Assembly: GCF_001624705.1 (NCBI RefSeq)
Contig: NZ_JSEO01000012.1
Location: 62,001 to 126,000 of the forward strand
DNA: 64,000 nt
From: Marinomonas sp. SBI8L
GTDB lineage: Bacteria > Pseudomonadota > Gammaproteobacteria > Pseudomonadales > Marinomonadaceae
Direction of reading: 5' to 3'
The position numbers and the translations under genes were made by a program. Under the pieces are notes generated by a model. That model ran no database searches, had not been told where the DNA came from, and saw nothing but the letters and a program-made list of their open reading frames with translations. Positions 36,489 to 45,787 of the stretch are shown here, in pieces. Numbering within the stretch: position 1 is the first letter of the stretch; every line of letters starts with the position of its first letter.

Positions 36489-38189
36489 ATGTCTTTAGTT
36501 TCTCTTAATATATTAATTGCTGACGATAACCCATCTGATAGGTTGTTACTAAAAGCTATGCTTAGTGGTCTTGGGCATAACGTAGAAGTTGCAGAGGATG
36601 GGTTAGAGGCAATAGAAAAGTTTGATCCAGATTCAACGCAATTGGTTTGTCTTGATGTTGTTATGCCTGAGTGTGATGGGCTAGAGGCAGCTATTAAAAT
36701 ACAAGAGATGAGTCGTGGACGTTTTATTCCAATTGTTTTTTTGTCTGGCCTTTCTGATACATCTTCTTTAGTAAACTGTCTCAAGGTTGGCGGTAGTGAT
36801 TTTATTTCTAAACCTTTTAATCTAGTGTTAATCGCTGCTAAATTGGATGCCATTATTCGCATTCTTTCTTTGCAGAAAACATTAGAGTCTCAAAGGGACA
36901 AGCTTTCATCTTATAATGAGCAGCTTATTCATGAGCAAGAAGTGGCAAAAGTTGTCTATGAAAATATTACCCATTCCAATTGCCTGTCTGACCCTTGTTT
37001 AAATACCTTTTATTATGGTCATCATTTGTTTAATGGTGATGTGATACTCGCTGCCTATAAGCCAAATGGCGGAATGCACCTTCTTATCGGAGATTTTACT
37101 GGTCATGGCCTTTCAGCGGCAATTGGTGCATTACCTTTAGCTGATATTTTCTTTGAGTGGACCCGTAAAGGCTTCTTAATGAGGCAGATAGTGCCAGAAA
37201 TTAATCGTAGGTTAAAAGCAATTTTACCTGCTGATATGTTTTGTAGTGCCTTATTTGTTGACATCAACATTACTGATAAAACACTAGAGGTTTGGAATGG
37301 CGGTTTACCTGATGCGCTTTTCTTTTCTCAGAGGCAAAAGAAACCTCAACCTTTAGTTTCCCATAACTTGCCGTTAGGAATAGTTGCGGAGTCAGAGTTT
37401 ACTTATTCAACAGAGATAGTAAGTTTTGAAAATGGTGATTCGTTTTTAGCCTGGTCTGATGGTATTTATGAAGCTATTGATTCTAAGGGGTTGATGTTTT
37501 CTGAGTATCAGCTTAACTCTTTGATTGAGGGGAGAGTTGAGGTCGGTGATATTATGCCATGGTTAAGGCGTAAGCTTGAAACCGAAGGTGTACTAGACTC
37601 TTCTCACGATGATATATCTTGCTTAAAAATAGAGTTGCATGATGCTATTGGGGTTGAGCAAGAATCGAGTCAAGATAAAGCCGCTGAGCTTGACATGCCA
37701 TCTGACTTTTCTTTCGAATATACCTTAAATGCAGACTCTTTAAAAAACACAGACCCTTTGCCTTATATCTTGCAAATTATTATGACAGTGTCTGGGCTTA
37801 AGCGTTATTCGGGACAGGTGTTTATGATGTTGTCTGAGCTTTATTCAAATGCTTTAGAGCATGGAGTGTTGCAATTAAATTCAGAGCTTAAGGCAACTAA
37901 CGATGGTTTCGTACTTTATTATATGGAGCGTGAAACGCGCTTAAGTACACTTGAAACTGGTTTTATTAGAATTAAAGTCTCTATTTCTTCTAATGAAGTT
38001 GGCGGTTTATTGAGTATTGAGCTTGAAGATAGTGGCGATGGTTTTGATACCTCAAAAGTTGGCTTGAAACTAGAAGACTCTGATGAGCTTTATAATCGAG
38101 GTTTACCTTTGCTTGGTCAGCTTTGCCAATCCATCACCTTCTCTGATAAAGGCAATCAGGTAGGTGTTCAGTATCAGTGGGATAAATAA
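36489..38189 (+). CDS. Response regulator with PP2C phosphatase and HATPase anti-sigma kinase domains (HsbR-like)
   Basis: A 566-residue partner-switching regulator. REC (1-125) has Asp56 in VCLDVVMPECDG and Lys108. A coiled coil covers about 125-155. A SpoIIE-type PP2C phosphatase spans about 165-385 (IGDFTGHGLSAA with Asp202, WSDGIYEA, HDDIS). An HATPase_c_2 kinase domain ends the protein (about 405-560, ELYSNALEHG, LEDSGDGFD). It should phosphorylate and dephosphorylate the STAS protein three bases upstream, with the balance set by REC phosphorylation. Pseudomonas HsbR has the same architecture and a partner HptB; no Hpt gene is next to it here. Confidence 0.87.
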   Translation: MSLVSLNILIADDNPSDRLLLKAMLSGLGHNVEVAEDGLEAIEKFDPDSTQLVCLDVVMPECDGLEAAIKIQEMSRGRFIPIVFLSGLSDTSSLVNCLKVGGSDFISKPFNLVLIAAKLDAIIRILSLQKTLESQRDKLSSYNEQLIHEQEVAKVVYENITHSNCLSDPCLNTFYYGHHLFNGDVILAAYKPNGGMHLLIGDFTGHGLSAAIGALPLADIFFEWTRKGFLMRQIVPEINRRLKAILPADMFCSALFVDINITDKTLEVWNGGLPDALFFSQRQKKPQPLVSHNLPLGIVAESEFTYSTEIVSFENGDSFLAWSDGIYEAIDSKGLMFSEYQLNSLIEGRVEVGDIMPWLRRKLETEGVLDSSHDDISCLKIELHDAIGVEQESSQDKAAELDMPSDFSFEYTLNADSLKNTDPLPYILQIIMTVSGLKRYSGQVFMMLSELYSNALEHGVLQLNSELKATNDGFVLYYMERETRLSTLETGFIRIKVSISSNEVGGLLSIELEDSGDGFDTSKVGLKLEDSDELYNRGLPLLGQLCQSITFSDKGNQVGVQYQWDK

Positions 38190-38244
38190 GTAAATTTTAA
38201 TTGGCCCTTGATTTGCATAGGTTATCTGTGAATCGGAGGGCTCT

Positions 38245-40311
38245 ATGTTAGCAAATTCAAATTTATCTGTAATTACCCCAAAATCTAACGTCAATTCTTC
38301 AAGTGCTGGAAGCGAGCCTTCCACTTCAACCGATTCATTTGATAGCGTCTTTCAGCAAGTTAGTGGTGAATTATCTACTGATTCACCCTCTCAAACAGTT
38401 CCTCCTTCGGGTAACTCTATAAAAGAGGATAGCGTTGAGACTGATGTACTTGTTGGTGATGAAGCTAATTTGGATGAGAGTAAAGAGCTAGTCTCTGACT
38501 CAACTCCCGTTGAGGCTAGTGTTGGTGCTGGTTTGGTCGCAATTGAGCAAGATAATATATCTAATTTAACTGCTGAGGGTTCTTCTGTTCAGGGTTCTTC
38601 TATTCAAGGTGCTTCGACAAATATCTCTCAGGAAGACATAGTAAATACAGAGCTAGTTTCAGCTCAGACTGACCTTGCTTTAGAGGGAAGAGGGAGTTTA
38701 TCTGACAATGATATGCCTGATAGCTTGGACCCTAAAAGTCTTGATGCCAGCCTAGTTTCTAACGAAGGGGTTGCATCAGGGACTTTTAATTCGATTAATT
38801 CAGCGCACAATGTTTCTGTTGAACATGAATTGGGTAAAGACGGTCTCATTGAAAATACTCAGCCCCCCTCAAGTGTATTAGCTGGTCAAGGGGAAAAATC
38901 AAACTTAGGTGGCAACTCTTTGCAAAGTCAGGGGGTAAAAGTTGCCAATCAAGGAGAGATTCAGCTTAACTCTGTTGAAGAAAATAAGTTGGTAAATAAT
39001 CAAAATGCAGAATTAACCACTAATACACTTGTTTCAGGATCTTTGGCTGCAACTGCAGGTTTAGCTAAAAGTGATACAAATCCTACTCATGATTTAACCA
39101 GCTCTGTTGAGGGGCATGTAGAGGCAAATTCAAAAGTCGCGAATGCTTCTACTAGCCTAGCTACTGGGTTGGCAGCTAGTGCTGCGACTACGAATCTTGC
39201 ATCAAGTTCTAAAGCAACCACTTCTGATAGTGAGGTATCCGGATTACTCAATGAACAGCTTGAAAATCTTGCTAAGAGTGATGCTAATAAAGCAACTCAA
39301 AGTCTTGTTCCAGAAAGTGATTCGCTTGATGTATCTGCTGGTTTAGCTTTGTTAGGTGTAGGTGCGTTATCGCGTGATACTAAGTCGCAAGTAGTAGCTG
39401 AAAGCGCTAAATCGATTACGCCTAGCTCTGGTCTTGTGTCATCAGAATTAGCCGAAAATGCTGACCTTGATTGGATAATGCAGCAAATGCCAAGGGAGCA
39501 ACAAGTAACAGCGGAGTTGGGAATGGGGGCTGAGTTGATTAAATCAACTGCTCCAGTAAGTCCCGCTTTGGCACAAAATACAGATCAAATGACAAAAGTA
39601 GCTGCACCTTTGTCCTTAGGCTTGGCTGCTGGTGAGTCAGGCTTGTTAGAGGCAGGTCCTGAATCTGAAATGTTAATTGAAACTGAGTTTAAAAATAATA
39701 ATGCCAATAAAATTGAGCCAGAGTTAGGTCGACAACTAGATACGTCTAGCTCGACTCGCTCTGGGCTAGGGGATAGTAGTTTGGGAACAAATACAATCAG
39801 TACGGCCCCAACTGCAGCTGTTGAGACAAAGCTTGGTCTGGCGACAGCAGTGACTAACACAAGTAATCCTGCAAATATGACAATGCAAGTTCCTCCAAAT
39901 CATCCTAACTGGTCTTCAGAGATGGGAGAAAAGATGATGTGGATGAATAGGCAAGGCATACAGCAAGCTGAAATTCATTTGGATCCTCCAGAGTTAGGAA
40001 GCTTAACAGTTAAAGTGTCTGTTGATTCTGATGTTGCTACTGTAAGTTTTGTTGCAGCATCAACTCAAGTTAAAGATTTGCTTGAAGGTCAGGTTCAAAG
40101 GCTGCGTGAAATGATGGCGCAGCAAGGTGTGGAGTTAGCCGAAGTAGACGTTAATGTTTCTCAGCAAGGATCTGGCTCACAACAATCAGGAGAGGATGCT
40201 GATAACCAGTTTGCTCAGCATGATTTAGATACAGATTCAGAAGAGGTTGATTCAAGTTTGATGATGAATGAAGCGAATGTGTCTCGTTCAAAAGTCGATT
40301 TTTATGCATGA
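38245..40311 (+). CDS. fliK: Flagellar hook-length control protein FliK
   Basis: A 688-residue secreted ruler protein. A long Ser/Thr/Ala/Asn-rich low-complexity N-terminal region ends at about residue 545. The C-terminal Flg_hook domain has QQAEIHLDPPELGSLTVKVS and LLEGQVQRLREMMAQQG. A Gln-rich tail follows. It binds FlhB and switches export from hook to filament subunits in known systems. A GGAGG box precedes the ATG. A second FliK-like protein is encoded on the minus strand at 59479-61599. Confidence 0.92.
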   Translation: MLANSNLSVITPKSNVNSSSAGSEPSTSTDSFDSVFQQVSGELSTDSPSQTVPPSGNSIKEDSVETDVLVGDEANLDESKELVSDSTPVEASVGAGLVAIEQDNISNLTAEGSSVQGSSIQGASTNISQEDIVNTELVSAQTDLALEGRGSLSDNDMPDSLDPKSLDASLVSNEGVASGTFNSINSAHNVSVEHELGKDGLIENTQPPSSVLAGQGEKSNLGGNSLQSQGVKVANQGEIQLNSVEENKLVNNQNAELTTNTLVSGSLAATAGLAKSDTNPTHDLTSSVEGHVEANSKVANASTSLATGLAASAATTNLASSSKATTSDSEVSGLLNEQLENLAKSDANKATQSLVPESDSLDVSAGLALLGVGALSRDTKSQVVAESAKSITPSSGLVSSELAENADLDWIMQQMPREQQVTAELGMGAELIKSTAPVSPALAQNTDQMTKVAAPLSLGLAAGESGLLEAGPESEMLIETEFKNNNANKIEPELGRQLDTSSSTRSGLGDSSLGTNTISTAPTAAVETKLGLATAVTNTSNPANMTMQVPPNHPNWSSEMGEKMMWMNRQGIQQAEIHLDPPELGSLTVKVSVDSDVATVSFVAASTQVKDLLEGQVQRLREMMAQQGVELAEVDVNVSQQGSGSQQSGEDADNQFAQHDLDTDSEEVDSSLMMNEANVSRSKVDFYA

Positions 40312-40378
40312 TATAGCAAGATTACCTAAAAGCTATGGTACTAGCATCAAAACCTAGTAGAATGACAGATAGTAATGT

Positions 40379-40405
40379 TTGTATTGTATCAATATGATAA
40401 TACAA
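40379..40405 (+). other. Imperfect inverted repeat between fliK and fliL
   Basis: TTGTATT...ATC pairs with GAT...AATACAA around AATAT, leaving a two-base bulge. A short T run follows seven bases later (40411-40415), so it may be a weak attenuator. The 124-base gap shows no convincing sigma-54 or sigma-28 boxes. Confidence 0.35.
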
Positions 40406-40435
40406 CACTTTTTAATGAGAGATTAAGGGTATTAC

Positions 40436-40960
40436 ATGGCTGATGAAGATTTAGATGTAACTGCTGAAGAAGGTGCTAAAGGTGGTAAGGGTAAGTTAAT
40501 TATCATTATCGTAGCTGCTGTTCTTGTATTGGCTATAGGTGGTGGTGCAGCTTTCTTTTTATTAAGTGATAGTAGTGAAGACGATGCTGCAGCGGCTGAC
40601 AGTGCTGAGACGAGTCAAGATGTTGGCGCAGCGGCAACTGGTCCTGCGATTTATTTAAAACTTGACCCCGCATTTGTCGTGGATTTTATTGTGGATGGAA
40701 AGCAAAGATATTTACAGCTAAACCTAACAGTTAAATCTCGTGATCAAGCACAAATTGATGCGATAAAGATACACATGCCATTAATTCGAAATAGCCTTGT
40801 CCTATTGTTTTCTAGCCAGGTCTTTAGTGAGCTGCAATCAACAGAAGGTAAGCTAGCGCTTAAGGCTGCTTCGGTAGAGTCTATCAATACAATTTTGCAG
40901 CAGGAAACGGGTGCCGCAGGTGTTGAAGATGTTTTATTTACTAACTTTGTGATGCAGTAA
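40436..40960 (+). CDS. fliL: Flagellar basal-body-associated protein FliL
   Basis: A 174-residue single-pass protein that supports stator function around the MS ring. A short charged N-terminus is followed by one membrane helix (KLIIIIVAAVLVLAIGGG, about 20-43) and an acidic linker. The periplasmic FliL domain begins IYLKLDPAFVVDF and contains LQLNLTVKSRDQ. AAGGG lies before the ATG. It starts fliLMNOPQR and is six bases from fliM. Confidence 0.92.
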   Translation: MADEDLDVTAEEGAKGGKGKLIIIIVAAVLVLAIGGGAAFFLLSDSSEDDAAAADSAETSQDVGAAATGPAIYLKLDPAFVVDFIVDGKQRYLQLNLTVKSRDQAQIDAIKIHMPLIRNSLVLLFSSQVFSELQSTEGKLALKAASVESINTILQQETGAAGVEDVLFTNFVMQ

Positions 40961-40966
40961 GAATTT

Positions 40967-41935
40967 ATGTCTGCTCAAGATCTATTATCCCAAGATGAGA
41001 TTGATGCTCTCTTACATGGTGCAGATGAAAAACCCGAAGAGGATGATAATTCGGATGAAGGAGGTGTTGCCTCCTACGATATAACAAGTCAGGAAAGAAT
41101 CGTTCGTGGCAGAATGCCAACGCTTGAAATGATTAATGAGCGTTTTGCCCGTTATACTCGTATTAGTTTGTTTAATTTGCTTCGAAGAACCGCTGATGTT
41201 TCTTCGGGCGGTTTGCAAATCATGAAGTTTGGTGAGTATGTACATACTCTGTACGTCCCAACAAGTTTGAACTTGGTTAAATTTAGACCTTTAAGAAGTA
41301 CCGCTCTTTTTATTTTAGATGCTAAATTAGTCTTTAAATTAGTTGACAACTTTTTTGGTGGTGATGGTCGACATGCTAAAATTGAGGGTCGAGAATTTAC
41401 TCCTACTGAAATACGTATTGTTCAGCTAATGTTGGAGCAAGTTTTTGTCGATTTGACAGAAGCTTGGGCGCCTGTATTAACAGTAGAGCTAGATTACATT
41501 AGTTCAGAAGTGAACCCAGCTATGGCAAACATAGTGAGTCCTAGTGAAGTTGTAGTTGTTTCAACCTTCCATATTGAGCTTGATGGAGGTGGTGGAGAGC
41601 TTCATATCACCTTGCCATACTCTATGATAGAACCTGTACGTGAGCTGTTAGATGCAGGTGTGCAGAGTGATGTGGACGAGAAAGATGATAGGTGGGGGAA
41701 ATCTTTACAGCAAGATGTCAAAGATTTAAAAGTTGAGTTGTCTGCAGCAGTTGCTCATGTTGATGTTCCTCTGCAAGATGTGTTGAAGTTTAAAGCAGGT
41801 GATATTATTCCTGTTGAAATTCCCGAATTTATTACTGTCAAAGCAAATGGCTTACCAACAATAAAAGGTAAGTTAGGAGTGAGTAATGAGAAGTATTCGG
41901 TTCAAGTTGTTGAAAATTATAAACTACCAAAGTAA
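40967..41935 (+). CDS. fliM: Flagellar motor switch protein FliM
   Basis: A 322-residue C-ring protein. The N-terminal CheY-binding peptide is LLSQDEIDALLHG. The middle domain contains RTADVSSGGLQIMKFGEY and the FFGGDGR loop, and the C-terminal SpoA-like domain resembles FliN. CheY-P binding here switches rotation. It is packed between fliL and fliN. Confidence 0.97.
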   Translation: MSAQDLLSQDEIDALLHGADEKPEEDDNSDEGGVASYDITSQERIVRGRMPTLEMINERFARYTRISLFNLLRRTADVSSGGLQIMKFGEYVHTLYVPTSLNLVKFRPLRSTALFILDAKLVFKLVDNFFGGDGRHAKIEGREFTPTEIRIVQLMLEQVFVDLTEAWAPVLTVELDYISSEVNPAMANIVSPSEVVVVSTFHIELDGGGGELHITLPYSMIEPVRELLDAGVQSDVDEKDDRWGKSLQQDVKDLKVELSAAVAHVDVPLQDVLKFKAGDIIPVEIPEFITVKANGLPTIKGKLGVSNEKYSVQVVENYKLPK

Positions 41936-41948
41936 CGAGATTAGATAG

Positions 41949-42401
41949 ATGTCTGAAGAATCCCCAGATCAAGCAGGAATGGATGAAGGTTTAGCCGATG
42001 AGTGGGCTGAAGCTATGGCCGAGGCTGGTGAAACTGGTGGGGATGGTGTCGAGGATGAATGGGCTGCGGCCATGTCCGAACAAGATGCTCAACCAGTTGA
42101 ACTTGAAGAGCTAACGCCAGCGGTTGGTGGGCAAGAAACGCCAGCTGGTATGGATCTTATCATGGATATTCCTGTTACTTTATCGATGGAGTTGGGGAGT
42201 ACATCCATAGCAATTCGAAACTTATTGCAATTAACACAGGGCTCTGTTGTAGAGTTAGATCGCTATGCAGGCGAGCCTTTGGATGTGTTGGTAAATGGCA
42301 CCTTGATTGCTCATGGTGAAGTTGTTGTAGTAAATGATAAATATGGGATTCGCTTGACTGATGTAGTGAGTCCGAGCGAACGAATTAAGCGTATTAAGTG
42401 A
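41949..42401 (+). CDS. fliN: Flagellar motor switch protein FliN
   Basis: A 150-residue C-ring protein. The first 70 residues are acidic and variable. The SpoA domain has DIPVTLSMELGSTSIAIRNL, LDRYAGEPLDVLVNG and the ending EKYGIRLTDV-like block. It overlaps fliO by four bases (GTGA). Confidence 0.96.
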   Translation: MSEESPDQAGMDEGLADEWAEAMAEAGETGGDGVEDEWAAAMSEQDAQPVELEELTPAVGGQETPAGMDLIMDIPVTLSMELGSTSIAIRNLLQLTQGSVVELDRYAGEPLDVLVNGTLIAHGEVVVVNDKYGIRLTDVVSPSERIKRIK

Positions 42402-42802
42402 AGTACTTTACTCTTAGTGTTAGTTTTTTAGTCTTAATGCTTCCGGGTTATCTTTTTGCCTCAGGTATTAATGATTTGATGTCAGCATCTTCTATTTGGA
42501 AGATGTTGCTGTCTTTGGCGTTTGTAATTGCGCTTATTCCCCTGTCTATTTGGGCAATGAAAAAAATTCAGAAGGTACAGGGGAAGTTTGGCAATACGCC
42601 AATTCAGATTCTGAACGTTCAGGCTCTGGGGGCAAAAGAAAAGCTTGTGGTGATTGAGGTTGATCAACAGAAATTATTGCTAGGTGTAACTGGGCAATCC
42701 ATTTCTTTAATTAAAACCTTATCGGAAAAAAACATCGCTTTTTCTGATTATATTCCTAATAATGTTCAGTCCGCATCTGAGAGTAAGGACGAGGCTGAAT
42801 GA
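42398..42802 (+). CDS. fliO: Flagellar export protein FliO
   Basis: A 134-residue protein with an N-terminal hydrophobic segment (1-20), a membrane helix near residues 33-51, and a cytoplasmic FliO domain ([33 protein letters not shown]). It assists FliP ring assembly in known systems. The GTG start overlaps the fliN stop, and its own stop overlaps fliP. Confidence 0.92.
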   Translation: MKYFTLSVSFLVLMLPGYLFASGINDLMSASSIWKMLLSLAFVIALIPLSIWAMKKIQKVQGKFGNTPIQILNVQALGAKEKLVVIEVDQQKLLLGVTGQSISLIKTLSEKNIAFSDYIPNNVQSASESKDEAE

Positions 42803-43548
42803 CTCGCTTTTCCTTTATTTTAATTCCTCTGATATCTCTTCTATTTTCTACTAATGCGATCGCTGAAGTCGGTTTACCTGCGTTAACTGTGACGACGAAT
42901 GATGATGGCACGCAAGACTATAGTGTGTCTTTGCAAATTTTATTCATAATGACTGCGCTGACACTTTTGCCTGCAGCGCTCACCATGATGACCGCATTTA
43001 CTCGAATTGTGGTAGTGCTGGCTATATTGCGACAAGCGATAGGGTTGCAACAAACGCCTTCCAATCAAATTATGGTAGGCATGGCACTTTTTCTAACGCT
43101 TTTCATAATGACTCCCACCTTGGATAAAATTAATGCTGTTGCTTTACAGCCTTATTTAAAGGAGGAAATGACTTCTATTCAAGCTGTTGAAGCGGCTTCT
43201 GTGCCTATTCGTGATTTCATGTTGGCCCAGACCCGAGAGAGTGATATTGCTTTGTTTGTTAAATTAGCAGGCAAAGAAGGGCAAATAGAGTCTTTAGAAA
43301 CCTTACCTTTTACTATTTTGATGCCTGCTTTTGTTGCAAGTGAACTTAAAACAGCGTTTCAGATTGGCTTTATGATTTTTATTCCTTTTCTAGTATTAGA
43401 TATGGTGGTGGCAAGTGTATTAATGGCGATGGGTATGATGATGCTATCGCCGATTATTATTTCTTTGCCTTTTAAAATTATGTTGTTTGTAATGGTTGAT
43501 GGCTGGGCGATGATAATGGGTACTTTAGCCGCTAGCTTTGGAGTCTGA
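42799..43548 (+). CDS. fliP: Flagellar type III export gate protein FliP
   Basis: A 249-residue component of the export gate. It has a cleavable signal peptide ending NAIA, then helices including [20 protein letters not shown] and [16 protein letters not shown], both diagnostic for FliP. The C-terminal helices contain [20 protein letters not shown]. It overlaps fliO by four bases. Confidence 0.97.
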   Translation: MTRFSFILIPLISLLFSTNAIAEVGLPALTVTTNDDGTQDYSVSLQILFIMTALTLLPAALTMMTAFTRIVVVLAILRQAIGLQQTPSNQIMVGMALFLTLFIMTPTLDKINAVALQPYLKEEMTSIQAVEAASVPIRDFMLAQTRESDIALFVKLAGKEGQIESLETLPFTILMPAFVASELKTAFQIGFMIFIPFLVLDMVVASVLMAMGMMMLSPIIISLPFKIMLFVMVDGWAMIMGTLAASFGV

Positions 43549-43549
43549 C

Positions 43550-43819
43550 GTGGATCCACAGGTAGTATTAGATTTATATGGGCAGGCATTTCTTCTTATC
43601 GTTATTATGGTAGGAGCTGTGATGGTGCCAAGCTTAATTGTAGGTCTAATTGTGAGTGTGTTTCAGGCGGCGACCCAAATTAACGAACAGACCTTAACAT
43701 TTTTACCTCGTCTTATTGTTACTATTCTCGTAATCATCTACTTAGGGCCTTGGCTCTTGCAGAAGTTAGTCGACTTCACCTCTCAGCTCTTTATTGATAT
43801 TCCACTGATTATTGGCTGA
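43550..43819 (+). CDS. fliQ: Flagellar export gate protein FliQ
   Basis: An 89-residue protein with two membrane helices, typical of FliQ. Motifs include VPSLIVGLIVSVFQAATQ and INEQTLTFLPRL. The GTG start has GGAG six bases upstream, inside the end of fliP. An upstream in-frame TTG at 43538 is less likely. Confidence 0.95.
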   Translation: MDPQVVLDLYGQAFLLIVIMVGAVMVPSLIVGLIVSVFQAATQINEQTLTFLPRLIVTILVIIYLGPWLLQKLVDFTSQLFIDIPLIIG

Positions 43820-44601
43820 TGTTACAGATTTATCCGGATGAGCTCTTGGGGCTTACGGTAAGTTTCTTACTACCTTTTTTTCGAATAGGGGCTTTTCTGA
43901 TGGCCTTACCACTATTCGGTACTCAGCTTGTTAGTACTCGTATTCGAATAGCTTTTGCCTTTGTTATAGCCATTATTGTTACGCCTGTTGTTGCTGTACC
44001 TGCCTATGATCCCGTTTCTCCTTATTTTGTTGTTTTAATTGTTGAGCAAATGATTATTGGCGTAGTGCTTGGTTTCATTGTCAGTATTCTTTTTCAAGTC
44101 TTCTCTTTGGCTGGGCAGCTTGCTGCTATGAAGGCAGGCCTTGGTTTTGCTATGTCGAATGACCCTGCAAACGGTATTTCTGTTGCAACCTTAGGTCAGT
44201 ACTATTTAACTATGGTTGGTTTGGCTTTTCTTATGACAGATGGCCACCATGTGATGCTTGAGTATCTAGTGGAGAGTTTTGAGTACTGGCCAATAGGGCA
44301 AGGATTTAATTCTGAGTTTTATTATGACATAGTGCTTCTTGGTGGTTGGATGTTTGAGAAAGCATTACTTATGGTTTTGCCTTTATCTATTGCTGTGTTG
44401 GTAATGAATTTATCTTTTGGTGTAGTGGCTAAAGCCTCGCCTCAATTAAATATTTTTGCATTAGGGTTTCCGGTGATAATGCTTTTCTCCTTGTTCTTCT
44501 TTTGGATTATGTTAGAAGACTTTTTAGAAATTTATCGTCTTTTCTTTAGTGAGTTAACAACTTGGATGAAAGATAAGTGGGGGTTGAGGCTAGATGGCTG
44601 A
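43819..44601 (+). CDS. fliR: Flagellar export gate protein FliR
   Basis: A 260-residue integral membrane protein with about six helices. Motifs include FFRIGAFLMALPLFG and the QLAAMKAGLGFAMSNDP segment typical of FliR. The ATG shares one base with the fliQ stop, and the end overlaps flhB by eight bases. Confidence 0.95.
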   Translation: MLQIYPDELLGLTVSFLLPFFRIGAFLMALPLFGTQLVSTRIRIAFAFVIAIIVTPVVAVPAYDPVSPYFVVLIVEQMIIGVVLGFIVSILFQVFSLAGQLAAMKAGLGFAMSNDPANGISVATLGQYYLTMVGLAFLMTDGHHVMLEYLVESFEYWPIGQGFNSEFYYDIVLLGGWMFEKALLMVLPLSIAVLVMNLSFGVVAKASPQLNIFALGFPVIMLFSLFFFWIMLEDFLEIYRLFFSELTTWMKDKWGLRLDG

Positions 44602-45736
44602 AAACGAAGATGGCGCAGAAAAAACGGAGGACGCCAGTAGTAAAAAGCTGGACGAGGCCCGAAATAAAGGTAATTTACCTAGATCGAAAGACCTTAGTTC
44701 AGCGTTACTTCTCCTAATCGCCGCTGCAAGCCTTTACGCAACAGGCACTTTGTTGGCTCAAGATATGTCTAATGTTTTTGAGTTTAATTTCGTATTAACT
44801 CGTGCGGATATGTTTGATGTCTCGAAAATGGTAATCCATTTGTCAGACTCCTCTATTGCTATGATGGACTCCCTAATCGTTATGATGATAGTGCTTGCAA
44901 TAGCTGGCATAGTCGGGAGTGTTGCGCTTGGTGGCTTTAATTTCTCTTGGGAACCAGTTATTCCTAAGTTAAGTAAAATGAACCCTATCTCCGGTCTTAA
45001 GCGCATGTTTTCATTGAACTCATTAGTTGAGTTATTGAAATCGATTGCAAAAGTGTCGCTTGTCTTGATTGTGGCTTTTTTTGTTCTCAAAATATATTTG
45101 CCAGAGATGCTTCTAGTTCCTTTCCAATCTATAGAGCTAGCTTTAGAGCACGCTATCGATGTCGTAATTTGGGCGTTTGTTTATGTTTCTCTTGCTGTGT
45201 TGCTCATTGCTGCTGTAGATGTCCCCTATCAAGCCTGGACGCATAAAGATAAACTAAAGATGACCAAGCAAGAGACAAAGGATGAATATAAAAATGCTGA
45301 AGGTGACCCTCAAATTAAAGCAAGGATAAGGCAAACTCAGCGTCAAGCATCTATGCGGCGTATGATGGAGGATGTTCCTAATGCCGATGTTATTATTACC
45401 AACCCAACACACTTCTCTGTTGCATTAAAGTATGAGGCTGGTGCTAAGGGAGCGCCAAAGCTACTTGCAAAAGGTAACGATTTTGTCGCCCTTAAAATTA
45501 GAGAGATAGGGGCTTTCCATAATATCCCTGTGATACAATCCCCTGTTTTAGCGCGTTCTATTTACCATCATACTGACATTGGTGAAGAAATACCGACAGG
45601 TTTATTTCAGTCGGTCGCGCAAATTTTGGCTTACGTTTATCAGTTAAAGCAATCTCGCATGTTTGGTGCCAAAGCACCCGATGGGGTTCCAAATGTGGAT
45701 GTGCCTCAGGAGTTTCATTGGGACGGTGAATATTAA
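44594..45736 (+). CDS. flhB: Flagellar export switch protein FlhB
   Basis: A 380-residue export-gate subunit with four N-terminal membrane helices and a cytoplasmic domain that cleaves itself. The site NPTH lies at residues 270-273, in IITNPTHFSVALKYE. The N-terminus has EKTEDASSKKLDEARNKG, a typical FlhB start. It controls the switch from hook to filament export together with FliK. A free paralogue of its C-terminal domain (FlhX) is encoded at 59240-59479. Confidence 0.96.
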   Translation: MAENEDGAEKTEDASSKKLDEARNKGNLPRSKDLSSALLLLIAAASLYATGTLLAQDMSNVFEFNFVLTRADMFDVSKMVIHLSDSSIAMMDSLIVMMIVLAIAGIVGSVALGGFNFSWEPVIPKLSKMNPISGLKRMFSLNSLVELLKSIAKVSLVLIVAFFVLKIYLPEMLLVPFQSIELALEHAIDVVIWAFVYVSLAVLLIAAVDVPYQAWTHKDKLKMTKQETKDEYKNAEGDPQIKARIRQTQRQASMRRMMEDVPNADVIITNPTHFSVALKYEAGAKGAPKLLAKGNDFVALKIREIGAFHNIPVIQSPVLARSIYHHTDIGEEIPTGLFQSVAQILAYVYQLKQSRMFGAKAPDGVPNVDVPQEFHWDGEY

Positions 45737-45787
45737 ATTGACTGTTATTTTTTGTTAAAAGACATAGTGTAGTTTTAGGATTTAATA

